A stretch of 64,000 bases of DNA from Liolophura sinensis (Eukaryota > Mollusca > Polyplacophora > Chitonida > Chitonidae): positions 15,487,335 through 15,551,334 of the forward strand of contig NC_088297.1 in NCBI RefSeq assembly GCF_032854445.1, read 5' to 3'. A program made the position numbers and the translations under genes. Below are positions 52,901-58,029 of the stretch, piece after piece. Each line of letters starts with the position of its first letter. Positions within the stretch are counted from its first letter, which is position 1. The notes beneath the pieces are model-generated. The model did not search any database. It saw only the letters and a program-made list of their open reading frames with translations, and was not told the DNA's origin.

Positions 52901-55900
52901 CCGGAGGTGCTCATTCGCCTAAAGCACAGGGCTCATTTACACAAGGAGATTGGAGAAGCGCTACAACTGAGTTTCCAATTGATTGTAAAAAATAATTCGC
53001 ACTACTTCCACAAAAGAATTTGTGATCACAGGCCAGATTTGACTCATATATGGAAAGGTAATCTTTTAATTGTGGGGAATAGTTTAATGCTATTACAACA
53101 TGAAAGCCTGGGTTCAGAGTGAAAAAAACCTCTGACGTCTTGTGACATCAGAGTACCTTAGCACATGGTTTAAGAAGCCTACCACAGAATTCAAATATCT
53201 GAATGCATTTAGCTGTTTTAAAGAAAAACCGAAAGACATAAATGACTGACTGATGTTTTACACAAGAATATTTCACTTCTACACCAGCGGCCAGCATTAT
53301 GGTGGGAGGAATCAGAGAAGAGCCCAGGGGAAACCCACGACCATCCGCAGGTGGTTACAGCTAGTCTTTCATTTTTCACTCTGAGTAACTGATTGTTTGC
53401 TTTAGATTACTACAGGTGACTGTTTTCAGAATCCTTGTAACAGGACGTGTGGCAATGTGCTGTCTTGTGTCATTATAGGTAAATAACTTTCAGTGAAGAT
53501 ACACATTTATGAACATGGTGGCATGTATATCCAATTAGTTAAGACATCATAGTTAAGACAGGGCCGTGTAAAGACATTCAGTGAAGTCCGTTATTTTGTT
53601 GGTTTGTGCAGTCAGGTAAATGGCAGTACTGTTCACATTACTGAATGCGCAATGCATTGCTGTATGAAGTGATGTTCCAGAGAGGTCAAAGGTCAAATAT
53701 CATTTATGATAGTTACATTAAAACACGTATAAGTAATGTATAATTATGGACTACCAGAGTTCTTGTTCATGTGAAGTTTCAAAGTTATAAAACAGTTTAT
53801 AGTTTCACACACATTCATATTACGATTCATACATGTAAGACTCATAATATAAGGTGGATGTGAGAAGTCTGTGAAAGTCACAGGCTTAGTAGTTACAAGG
53901 ATGTATCTGGGCAATATGCAGCTTGTAACATACAATTACAGGTTGTCAGCTATTGTATTTTCACTGTTTACCAATAATATATCACATACATACCAGTTAG
54001 TGTTTATGGTATGTACTGAACGAACCCCGTCAATTACTCTCAAGTCTGTATGGACTGCTGATATTGTTATGCAGTGGTATGTTGGGTGGGCACGTAATGT
54101 AAGTAGCATGTAGACATCACATTTGTTTTGGTATTTTGGTTACCATGGTTACTCAACAAGTGTTTCTCTAATTCGCCTGGCACTGCTCTCCCTGGTCACT
54201 GTTCATTGTTCACTGTTTCTGTTGGTTCACAAATAAATGCACCATGTACTATTTTTGAAAGATGCTCTTTTGTCTCTCCATGTCTCATGTATAGGCCACC
54301 TTTTGTCTCTCCATGTCTCATGTATAGGCCACCTTTTGTCTCTCCATGTCTCATCTAGAGGCCACCTTTTGTCTCTCCATGTCTCACCTATAGGCCACCT
54401 TTTGTCTCTCCATGTCTCACATATAGGCAACCTTTTGTCTCTCCATGTCTCACCTAGAGGCCACCTTTTGTCTCTCCATGTCTCATCTATAGGCCACCTT
54501 TTGCCTCTCCATGTCTCACCTATAGGCCACCTTTTGCCTCTCCATGTCCCACATATAGTCCACCTTTTGTCTCTCCATGTCTTACCTGTAGGCCACTTTT
54601 TGTCTCTCCATCTCATCTATAGGCCACCTTTTGTCTCTCCATGTCTCACATATAGGGCACCTTTTGTCTCTCCATGTCTCACCTGTAGGCCACCTTTTGT
54701 CTCTCTGTGTCTCACCTAGAGGCCACCTTAGCTCCTTTCACTTACACATGTACATCTTTTATGTATATACGGTTGTGTTTAATAATTGATTTTTTAAATC
54801 AAGCCACATTTACAACAATGTCAATCAGAGCGAGAAATTTCTCTATAATCTGATAATCTATACTTCACAACTACATACATGAGCTACATGTGTTATGAGA
54901 ATACTCACTTTTGGCACTAACTTCAGCATAGCATAGTGCCGCTGACCGCTGTAGCTCTAAGTTGTCCGAGTAGGTAAGTATGCACAGTGCTCGTAGCCGT
55001 TCACCATTTATCGTCGCATCTTTTCCCATCTCTGTCAACAAAACAGCACAATAATATTTTTACAATTGATTATATCTATCAGTTGTGCGGAAGCTTCTCA
55101 ACAATGCAGGCGCTGTGAGGTTAAGTCCAGCTCATGCTGGCTTAGTTTTCCGCCTGTATGTGGGTAGGTCTGTCAGAAACCTGCGGGATAGTTGTGGGTT
55201 TCCCCCAGGGCTCAGTCCTGTTTCCTCCCAACATAATGCTGGCTGCCCCCATATAAGTGAAAAATTTTTGAGTACGGCATAAAATATAAACCAAATAAAT
55301 AAATGAATATATAAATCGGTTGGGTTTTGGACAGCATGAGTGCCTTAATAAACCACCAACCTTTGGCAAGTTACAGACAAACTCATGTGTCATACAGATA
55401 CATAAATGCTTTTGGTTCTGAAACTTATATTTTTCCACAAACAAAACACCATCCTCAGATTTATAGATCTGCCAGAACTTAATACTGCAGTTCACCTTAA
55501 ACTTAGCATTTTTAAAGTGACACATTTTCAAAATTTTAATGTATTACTGAATACAATAATATTTATTATGAAACGAAAATTTACATAACTTATCTGAAAG
55601 CATACATCATAAAATGACCTAAAAGTTTGCTCAAAAAGTGCATTTTAACAGGCAAATAAATGTAATAAATTATTATTTTTGCCTCTACAAAACTTTATTT
55701 TTCTACAACAGGATATCATATACATAACCTTCCAAACACAACTCAAATCATAACATTGCCACTCCACGAATTGGCCAAAATTCTCAACTTCGACATCCAT
55801 GGGTTTGTTTCCCGAACAAGAGATACTGTTTGTGTGCGAGAATTATTGGCTTACCTTTGTCGAGATATTGTAACAGATTCTGAACAGCTTGTCGCTCGCT

Positions 55901-56077
55901 GTCCAGTAGCTCCACCTCATACAACTCTCCATTACGTATACGGTCACCACCGTTGCCTCGGTAACAGCCACAGGTAACACAGCAGAGGCACAAGTTAAGG
56001 AGTTTTTTAAGAATGGAGATGATTTCATCCACGGGACCTGGCTTAATGGTCTCTACCTTCACCTGCAACCTCTCCAT
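24611..56077 (-). CDS. vac8: Vac8-like armadillo-repeat protein, 13 coding exons, 604 aa
   Basis: Seen: exons join as 56077-55855, 55031-54909, 47152-47033, 44834-44712, 40719-40597, 33576-33368, 32659-32614, 32064-31931, 30684-30556, 29804-29690, 28891-28757, 26332-26207, 24819-24611. All introns are GT-AG, all phases fit, and the total is 1815 nt ending in TAG. The protein has an N-terminal segment (1-74) with Cys30, 32, 33, 36, 38, then a continuous ARM-repeat superhelix (about 76-560) and an acidic Ser/Asp tail (577-604). Known: yeast Vac8 (about 578 aa) is a palmitoylated, myristoylated vacuole-membrane ARM protein used in vacuole inheritance, nucleus-vacuole junctions and autophagy. Motifs such as SDNLELQRSAAL (96-107), VQCNTCGCIT (182-191), VQYYCTAALSN (264-274), CQACLALRNLASD (310-322) and HIALWTLVQLL (524-534) follow the Vac8 order. 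Inferred: membrane-attached scaffold, probably on endolysosomes. Odd: the start is Met-Glu, so no N-myristoyl glycine. The chosen ATG has a strong Kozak context (GCCATGG). Confidence 0.9.
24884..25147 (+). repeat. Full-length V-SINE (intron 12)
   Basis: Head GGCCTCCGTGGTCAAGGTTAG, B-box GAGCTCAAGTCC, V-core, ATAAGTGAAATATTC and the AAATAAATAAATA tail. Antisense to the gene. Confidence 0.9.
25168..25400 (-). repeat. SINE type C (intron 12)
   Basis: GCCAAAGTGCTGCCACCACT, CCACCCACAGTCACATTATG, GGGCCAACCAATCCCGTTC and GAAGTCTTTGGTATGAGC match the 39772 copy. Confidence 0.7.
25916..25973. repeat. (TA)n microsatellite
   Basis: Nearly perfect AT dinucleotide run of about 58 bp in intron 12. Confidence 0.95.
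26207..26332 (-). CDS. vac8: Vac8-like exon 12, residues 494-536
   Basis: 126 nt, phase 1 to phase 1, acceptor CTCTTTCAG, donor GTGAGG. It encodes GIIVYVDRFLKSPEPNFIHI followed by ALWTLVQLLK. The HIALWT.LQLL signature is what I recognise from the C-terminal part of fungal Vac8. Confidence 0.93.
26356..26568 (-). repeat. V-SINE with 11-bp TSD, close to the exon 12 acceptor
   Basis: AGCTTAAATAC at 26356-26366 and 26558-26568 flank it. Its A-rich tail lies about 24-40 nt upstream of the exon 12 acceptor, in the sense orientation of the gene. Confidence 0.85.
26585..27400. mobile_element. Fold-back element with ~150-bp inverted arms (intron 11)
   Basis: 26585-26740 and 27240-27400 are inverted repeats: AGTCACAATATTTTTCTTCA, GTCAGCTCACCCTGACAAGT and CCTGCCCAACATGTAC occur as reverse complements. 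A spacer of about 500 bp separates them. Class unknown. Confidence 0.75.
27925..28107 (-). repeat. V-SINE, head-truncated (intron 11)
   Basis: TTGATTGGTGTTTTACGCTG through TTTGAACTCACAGCGACCGC. Confidence 0.85.
28473..28646 (-). repeat. V-SINE with 13-bp TSD and internal deletion (intron 11)
   Basis: CATAACAAATTAT at 28473-28485 and 28634-28646. The body lacks the segment between CAACCATCCGC and ATGAGCTGGAC. Confidence 0.88.
28757..28891 (-). CDS. vac8: Vac8-like exon 11, residues 449-494
   Basis: 135 nt, phase 1 to phase 1, acceptor ATTTTGCAG, donor GTAGGC. It encodes an ARM repeat ending NSEVQYNSAGILGQISIN, which corresponds to the penultimate repeat of Vac8. Confidence 0.92.
29018..29246 (+). 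mobile_element. MITE family A (intron 10)
   Basis: Typical interior GGATTGGCCAATTCTAGGGC and terminal CATGTGAAAACGTTGATGAA; the left end is worn. Confidence 0.75.
29385..29628 (-). repeat. Full-length V-SINE (intron 10)
   Basis: Tail, core AAACCGGGCTGAGCCCGGGG and a complete though diverged head ending CTTGGCCACAGAGGC. Confidence 0.85.
29690..29804 (-). CDS. vac8: Vac8-like exon 10, residues 411-449
   Basis: 115 nt, phase 0 to phase 1, acceptor CTGTTGCAG, donor GTAAGA. It encodes LLLETGVIESLVGVLLDPET, then VTAALAVLADE, an ARM repeat. The split GAT gives Asp449. Confidence 0.92.
29879..30273 (-). repeat. Full-length SINE type B with 12-bp TSD (intron 9)
   Basis: GATGAAATATGA at 29879-29890 and 30262-30273. 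(GAGT)n tail at 29890, body, and tRNA-like head ending GTGCTATCGGGGCC (minus-strand A-box AGTTGGTAGAGCG). One of the best reference copies of the family here. Confidence 0.9.
30556..30684 (-). CDS. vac8: Vac8-like exon 9, residues 368-410
   Basis: 129 nt, phase 0 to phase 0, acceptor TTTTTAACAG, donor GTAAGG. It encodes one ARM repeat with MHAVGTLRNLAVGEHVT. Both boundaries are phase 0, so skipping this exon would keep the frame. Confidence 0.93.
30815..31055 (-). repeat. V-SINE, near full length (intron 8)
   Basis: Tail, core and head up to GCACTAGTGTGCTAACCACAT, where the terminal head sequence is replaced. Confidence 0.82.
31060..31115. repeat. 19-bp tandem repeat, 3 copies
   Basis: Unit TGTGATTTTTGGGTACATT, exactly at the former head end of the adjacent SINE. 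Confidence 0.85.
31637..31793 (-). repeat. V-SINE, no tail (intron 8)
   Basis: GGAGGAAGCCAGGCAAAGCC through GAGGCTCCTGGGTCAATGTG. Confidence 0.78.
31931..32064 (-). CDS. vac8: Vac8-like exon 8, residues 323-367
   Basis: 134 nt, phase 1 to phase 0, acceptor TTTTCAG, donor GTAAGC. It encodes one ARM repeat: IVKHGAIPAFLSVLQRTNGA, then ACVRNLSIHKGNE. Confidence 0.93.
32614..32659 (-). CDS. vac8: Vac8-like exon 7 (46 nt), residues 308-323
   Basis: Very short exon, phase 0 to phase 1, acceptor CCTTTCAG, donor GTGAGT. It encodes IKCQACLALRNLASD, helix 3 of the ARM repeat begun in exon 6. It is too short for ordinary ORF finding and was located from the splice sites and from the expected Vac8 motif. 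Confidence 0.9.
32813..32892 (-). repeat. V-SINE fragment (intron 6)
   Basis: ATTTATTTATTTAAACCCATG then CTGGCAGACCTTCCCAC and GGCCGGAGAGGAAACCAGC. Confidence 0.75.
33225..33253. repeat. C-run followed by A-run
   Basis: About 10 C then about 14 A in intron 6. Confidence 0.9.
33368..33576 (-). CDS. vac8: Vac8-like exon 6, residues 238-307
   Basis: 209 nt, phase 1 to phase 0, acceptor ATTTCAG, donor GTAGGT. It encodes a full ARM repeat (VIPLLVDLLKSRDSDVQYYC, TAALSNLAVN) and the first helices of the next one (HHDILKNMIRLLSTDTER), which continues in exon 7. Confidence 0.93.
34098..34229 (+). repeat. V-SINE 3' half (intron 5)
   Basis: CCCGGGCTCTGCCCGGTTTCC to the AAATAAATAGATAAATA tail. Confidence 0.82.
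34230..35400. other. Intron 5 sequence without a recognised feature
   Basis: AT-rich, poly-T and G-rich patches (34650-34670). Confidence 0.4.
35415..37515. repeat. 83-bp tandem repeat, ~25 copies (intron 5)
   Basis: Unit contains GGTATGTGTACACCTGGACA, GCTTTGCAGAACTGTACACA and ATGTACATGTACCAGGTAAA. Period 83 measured at 35881 to 35964. Degenerate longer units follow to about 37740. Confidence 0.95.
37785..38084 (+). mobile_element. MITE family A with a nested SINE-tail insertion
   Basis: The MITE interior is split by 37879-37937 (CGCCACATCGGCAATATCTC). Near-identical 11-bp repeats GATTTTGGAGA at 37868-37878 and GATTTGGGAGA at 37938-37948 flank this insert as a TSD. Confidence 0.8.
38090..39345. 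repeat. Tandemly duplicated MITE flank, including a 191-bp duplication
   Basis: 38120-38500 and 38750-39130 are diverged copies of one flank (CATCATCTGATCAAAC, GATTGGTTATGTA, CTTTCTCGGAACTTTC). 38981-39171 and 39172-39343 are a recent tandem pair, offset 191 bp. Confidence 0.8.
38480..38704 (+). mobile_element. MITE family A (intron 5)
   Basis: AATTCCTCAACCCTTTCACA start, GCAAAAAGGTTGAAGAATTA end. Confidence 0.82.
39484..39675 (+). mobile_element. MITE family A (intron 5)
   Basis: CAGCCTTTTCGCAACTTTCA start and ATGCGAAAACGCTGAAAAAT end; a partial copy directly precedes it from 39316. Confidence 0.75.
39772..40097 (-). repeat. SINE type C, full length (intron 5)
   Basis: GAATGAATAAATGCTTGGGG tail to a tRNA-like head ending ATTAGGCCGCCGAAGCGGTC. 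Minus-strand B-box like GGATCAAACCC. Confidence 0.82.
40131..40493 (-). repeat. SINE type B, full length (intron 5)
   Basis: TTTAACGTTGTACTTAACC, GAGACGGCTTACCAAAGGC, CCTGGATCTACTGCTCCCG and the head to CAACGCTGGGG. It ends about 100 bp from the exon 5 donor. Confidence 0.85.
40597..40719 (-). CDS. vac8: Vac8-like exon 5, residues 197-238
   Basis: 123 nt, phase 1 to phase 1, acceptor TTTACAG, donor GTAAGC. It encodes one ARM repeat: QPLLVLLNSPDSRVQRNAAG followed by AVLNLTHT. The split CAA codon with exon 6 gives Gln238. Confidence 0.93.
40760..40905 (-). repeat. V-SINE head half (intron 4)
   Basis: GGAAGACCTTCTCACGTACG to TTTGGCCACGGAAGCC; contains a C-rich expansion at 40853-40868. It begins 41 bp from the exon 5 acceptor. 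Confidence 0.78.
41215..41295 (-). repeat. tRNA-like SINE head
   Basis: Minus strand: A-box-like TTTTAGCTCATTGG and B-box GGGTTCAAATCC with tRNA-like spacing. Flanks do not form a good acceptor stem by eye, so a SINE head rather than a tRNA gene. Confidence 0.5.
41296..42429. other. Intron 4 sequence without a recognised feature
   Basis: AT-rich non-coding sequence. Confidence 0.4.
42430..42583 (+). repeat. V-SINE 3' part (intron 4)
   Basis: CATACGTGAGAAGGTCTTCC to GGCGTAAAACACCAACC and an AAATA tail. Confidence 0.82.
42787..43694. repeat. 30-bp tandem repeat with 60-bp dimers, ~30 copies (intron 4)
   Basis: Unit TGCAACTGGAGCTACTGTCA plus TCATGTGGCA or TCACGTTGCA. The two endings often alternate. 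Because 30 is a multiple of three, several frames stay open for 160-300 codons. Confidence 0.95.
44041..44304 (+). repeat. V-SINE, full length but with a foreign middle (intron 4)
   Basis: Head GGCCTCTATGGCCAAGCGG and 3' part CCTGGTTTCCTCCAACTGTA to the AAATAAATCAATAAAT tail. The middle (about 44115-44205) does not match other copies. Confidence 0.75.
44370..44639 (-). repeat. Full-length V-SINE (intron 4)
   Basis: Long (TTTA)n tail, complete core, head ending ACTGAGCCACGGAGAC. It lies about 70 bp from the exon 4 donor. Confidence 0.88.
44712..44834 (-). CDS. vac8: Vac8-like exon 4, residues 156-197
   Basis: 123 nt, phase 1 to phase 1, acceptor TTGTTCTAG, donor GTAGGC. It encodes one ARM repeat with VQCNTCGCITTIATS. 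The acceptor lies only 14 nt from a tRNA-derived SINE whose insertion duplicated the acceptor tract (see the SINE at 44849). Confidence 0.93.
44849..45221 (-). repeat. Full-length SINE type B inserted in the exon 4 acceptor tract
   Basis: 11-bp TSD GAACAACAATG at 44838-44848 and 45211-45221. On the gene strand this TSD reads CATTGTTGTTC and is directly followed by TAG|exon 4. The SINE tail (CACTCACACTCACTC) thus lies 14-35 nt upstream of the acceptor AG. Confidence 0.9.
45348..45562 (-). mobile_element. MITE family A, reverse copy (intron 3)
   Basis: TATAATTCTTCAACTTTTTC start, GTGCGAAAAAGTTGAGGAAG end. Confidence 0.82.
45563..46319. other. Intron 3 sequence without a recognised feature
   Basis: AT-rich. 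Confidence 0.4.
46320..46820. repeat. 43-bp tandem repeat with 86-bp dimer pattern, ~11 copies (intron 3)
   Basis: Unit AAAATGGGCTCAAAAACAGG followed by either CTTTTAGGGCACCATCTGC or CACTTAGGACACCCTGTGC. Period 43 measured at 46381, 46424, 46467. Confidence 0.92.
47033..47152 (-). CDS. vac8: Vac8-like exon 3, residues 116-156
   Basis: 120 nt, phase 1 to phase 1, acceptor CCCTCCAG, donor GTAAGT. It encodes one ARM repeat: EPLITLLKCKDVKIQRAATL, then SNFLVYGH. The split codon with exon 2 gives Met116. Intron 2 (47153-54908, about 7.8 kb) is the longest in the gene. Confidence 0.93.
47205..47275 (-). repeat. tRNA-like sequence, probable SINE head (intron 2)
   Basis: Minus strand: CTATAGCTCAGCCGGTATAG and B-box GAGTTCAAATCC. 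Acceptor-stem pairing is poor, so not called as a tRNA gene. Confidence 0.45.
47558..47894 (-). repeat. V-SINE (47640-47894) beside an older tail fragment
   Basis: The full copy runs to TTAGCCACGGAGGCCCCC. 47558-47600 holds a second tail start (TTTGATTGATGTTTTACACC). Confidence 0.85.
47895..48969. other. Intron 2 sequence without a recognised feature
   Basis: AT-rich, no gene seen. Confidence 0.4.
48970..49139 (+). repeat. V-SINE 3' part, well preserved (intron 2)
   Basis: GGCTTCCTCTCCGGCCGTAC through GGGTTTCCGCCGGGCTCTGC to the AAATAAATAAATA tail; close to what looks like the family consensus. Confidence 0.9.
49475..50030. mobile_element. Third copy of the long-TIR element, with a nested insertion
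   Basis: CTTTAAAGGTGGAGAAAG start and an interior like 22118. 49505-49632 is an insert with its own imperfect TIRs (TAGCC...GGATCTCGGC / GCCGAGGTCTCGGGCTA), flanked by TTAC at 49501 and 49633. The right end is truncated beside a MITE. Confidence 0.7.
50044..50370 (+). mobile_element. MITE family A interrupted by a V-SINE
   Basis: MITE halves 50044-50115 and 50215-50370 (CTTTTCAAATTATGAAGAGC start, GCGAAAAGGTTAAGAACGAC end). Confidence 0.8.
50103..50227 (-). repeat. 5'-truncated V-SINE with 13-bp TSD inside a MITE
   Basis: GCTTTTTATTTGA at 50103-50115 and 50215-50227. SINE body 50116-50214, from the (TTTA)n tail to CATTATGGTGGGTG. Confidence 0.9.
50455..51000. repeat. MITE family B-derived tandem repeat, 121-bp period, 3 copies plus one partial
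   Basis: CTGTAAATCTTTTACCTTTT begins at 50640, 50761 and 50882. A more diverged unit starts at 50459. Similar to the single element at 52316. Confidence 0.85.
51455..51640. repeat. 21-bp tandem repeat, 8-9 copies (intron 2)
   Basis: Unit GCTGCACAAGTAATGAGATT plus T, with GAGAT/GTGAT variants. Confidence 0.95.
51909..52127 (+). mobile_element. MITE family A (intron 2)
   Basis: AATTCTTCAACCTTTTTGCA start, GTGAAAAGGTTGAAGAATTA end, interior intact. Confidence 0.85.
52316..52530. mobile_element. MITE family B (intron 2)
   Basis: TAAATCTTTAACCTTTTCAACC start and TTGAAAAGATTGAAGAATGA end are imperfect inverted repeats. The interior (GCACTTTTTCAGTGGAATTT) differs from family A. Confidence 0.7.
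52815..52900. repeat. (GAGGT)n pentanucleotide repeat
   Basis: GGTGAGGTGAGGTGAG with GGGCGAG interruptions. Confidence 0.95.
52901..53244. other. Intron 2 sequence without a recognised feature
   Basis: A 79-codon open frame here has no splice context or family resemblance. Confidence 0.4.
53245..53353 (-). repeat. V-SINE fragment (intron 2)
   Basis: GATGTTTTACACAAGAATATT through GGGGAAACCCACGACCATCC. Confidence 0.78.
53354..54250. other. Intron 2 sequence without a recognised feature
   Basis: AT-rich, no coding signal. Confidence 0.4.
54255..54728. repeat. 33-bp tandem repeat, ~14 copies (intron 2)
   Basis: Unit CCACCTTTTGTCTCTCCATG plus TCTCACCTATAGG. Period 33 measured at 54301 and 54334. 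Pyrimidine-rich on the plus strand; it ends about 180 bp from the exon 2 donor. Confidence 0.95.
54909..55031 (-). CDS. vac8: Vac8-like exon 2, residues 75-116
   Basis: 123 nt, phase 1 to phase 1, acceptor TTGACAG, donor GTGAGT. It encodes one ARM repeat including SDNLELQRSAAL, the motif that most clearly recalls the first ARM of fungal Vac8. Exon 1 and this exon join through a split GAG (Glu75). Confidence 0.93.
55088..55312 (+). repeat. V-SINE (intron 1), head-truncated
   Basis: GCTTCTCAACAATGCAGGCG through GGGTTTCCCCCAGGGCTCAG to the AAATAAATAAATGAATA tail. It starts about 57 bp from the exon 2 acceptor. Confidence 0.85.
55313..55854. other. Intron 1 sequence without a recognised feature
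   Basis: AT-rich. Confidence 0.4.
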
Positions 56078-56083
56078 GGCAAC
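55855..56083 (-). CDS. vac8: Vac8-like exon 1 (coding from 56077), residues 1-74
   Basis: Starts after a possible acceptor (TTTTATCAG at the 56084 side). ATG is at 56077-56075 in GCCATGG. It ends at a GTAAG donor in phase 1. It encodes the N-terminus with a predicted helix (about 16-29), the cluster CLCCVTCGC (30-38), and a segment ending LLQYLDK that leads into the first ARM repeat. The reading frame stays open upstream of the acceptor to another ATG at 56158, so a longer N-terminus of 27 extra residues is possible if the exon is not spliced there. Confidence 0.88.
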
Positions 56084-56508
56084 CTGATAAAACATGAATA
56101 AACAAAACCAATCAGAAGTGACCAAACAAAATCTAAATTTGAACCAATCAAAATTCATGACAATATGGTGTTAAATTCCTCAAAGCTTGCAACTGTACAG
56201 ACAGGTGTGTTTAATTAATCAGCAAATGGGAAAATTCAATTTTGTACCGTTTCAACACTGCAGAAAATAAAAAAGGAAAATATGTTCTTTACTAAAAACA
56301 ATGATCAAATAAACCCTGAAGTCTGTAAACTATCAATTTGTCACATATCAAATTATACAACATTTTTAGATAAAGATATGTTTAAACATGGTTTATGATA
56401 AACTTTCATGAAAACAAATATTACACAGATAAAATTGATATCAAGATTGTAACCACTTAATACACTGAAGACATGATACCTATATATATACATATATATA
56501 TAGGAGAG

Positions 56509-56784
56509 GGGCCCGCATTGCTTAGTTCGTTAATGCGCTAGCGCAGCGAAATGACCCATGAACCTCTCACTAATGCGGTCGCTGTGAGTTCAAGTCCAGC
56601 TCATGCTGGCTTCTTCTTCAGCCATACGTGGGAAGATCTGTCAGCAGCCTGCGGATGGTTGTGGGTTTCCCCTGGGCTTTGCCCGGTTCCCTCCCACCAT
56701 AATGCTGGCCGCCATCGTATAAGTCAAATATTCTTGAGTATGGCGTAAAAACACCAATGAAATAAATAAATATATATATATATA
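56509..56784 (+). repeat. Full-length V-SINE upstream of exon 1
   Basis: Head GGGGCCCGCATTGCTTAGTTC, B-box GAGTTCAAGTCC, core GGTTTCCCCTGGGCTTTGCC, AAATAAATA tail. It sits within a (TA)n tract visible on both sides. Confidence 0.88.
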
Positions 56785-58029
56785 AGTACACATACTTAAT
56801 ACAAGTGCAAACTATTTTGTACAGGCACAAAACCACATTCACAAAAACTTCATACAGGGACTATTTTCTTCCCAGTATGAATTCTTCAACAGACAGGATA
56901 TACATGTCGACACAAAAACCTCTGTGTATTAGCTATAAATAAGTATGAAAGCATGCATGCCACAATGTCCCCATCAGCTGATGAACTGCAATATTGCTGC
57001 ACTGACCTTTCTGTGATAGTCCTTACAATTTAACCGTGTGCCATATATATACAGCCTGGTGGCCAGCTGGCTGTATACTTTTATAACTGCCTACGTACAC
57101 GCATGAGTGGTAACACTTATACACCAACTGTTAATCATATGCATGTATATTGTTTTGTTTGGCTCAGAATTTCTCTACGTGTACATCAGAATTTTATATC
57201 AAAATGTTAGTACATGTGATTCATACCCCTGTATTTCATTATCAATGTTTCTGTACGCAGGTAAATGATGATATCATCATTAGATCCATACGCATGTAGC
57301 ATCAGAATCCATGATATCATCAACATTTTAGTATCATATTATGATATCATCAACATTACCATAATATGATATCATATCATCAACATTACCATAATATGAT
57401 ATCATCAATAACACCATATCATCAAGATTACTGTTTAACAATGTTAGAAAGAAAAAACAAACAGCCATAAAAAATTATTCATCCAAAGTCAAACTTACAA
57501 AACAAGATTATGAAGCAGGTCAAAGATTGTTAAATTAATAAACCAACAGAAAATAACGAAACCAAAAAAAAAAAATAAGAAGAAATAAATGTTACATAGG
57601 CAGAACCTGTTAAGCCACAAGTATCAAGCCACAAGTACAAATATCATGGAGTATAAGAATATTTCATGTGAACAAAGTATTAAAATTATTGTTTATGTAT
57701 TATAAAATGAAACATTTGTATATCTGTAACTCTTGTACACAGTGAAAGTTATCAACATGGTAACAATCAATAAGCACATGCATATCTTTCAAAAACAAAC
57801 ATTTTCTGCAGCAGTCTTACTTTATTGGTTCAAATATACAATAATTTTACGGGGTTTTTTTTATAGATATACAAGTAATTAGCCTAAACCCCTTTTTCTC
57901 CTTCACAAAAATCCAGTTTGAGTGAAGTGAAATGTGACAAACTGGTGTGGCATACCTGAGGTCACTAAGATTTTCATTTCTAGCGAAGAAAGACCTTGAC
58001 TGAGGAAACAGACTGATGGTCATGTGAAG
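56785..58029. other. Upstream sequence; ATATCATCAACATTACC-type repeats at 57290-57420
   Basis: Several copies of TATGATATCATCAACATTA in a palindrome-rich patch. No exon recognised. Confidence 0.5.

Noticed and set aside
52883-53122. 79-codon plus-strand open frame
   Set aside because: Starts in a G-rich simple repeat within intron 2, opposite strand, no recognisable domain or splice structure.
54227-54719. Open frames of 129 and 160 codons with RDKRWPIGETW-type repeats
   Set aside because: Product of a stop-free 33-bp intronic repeat.
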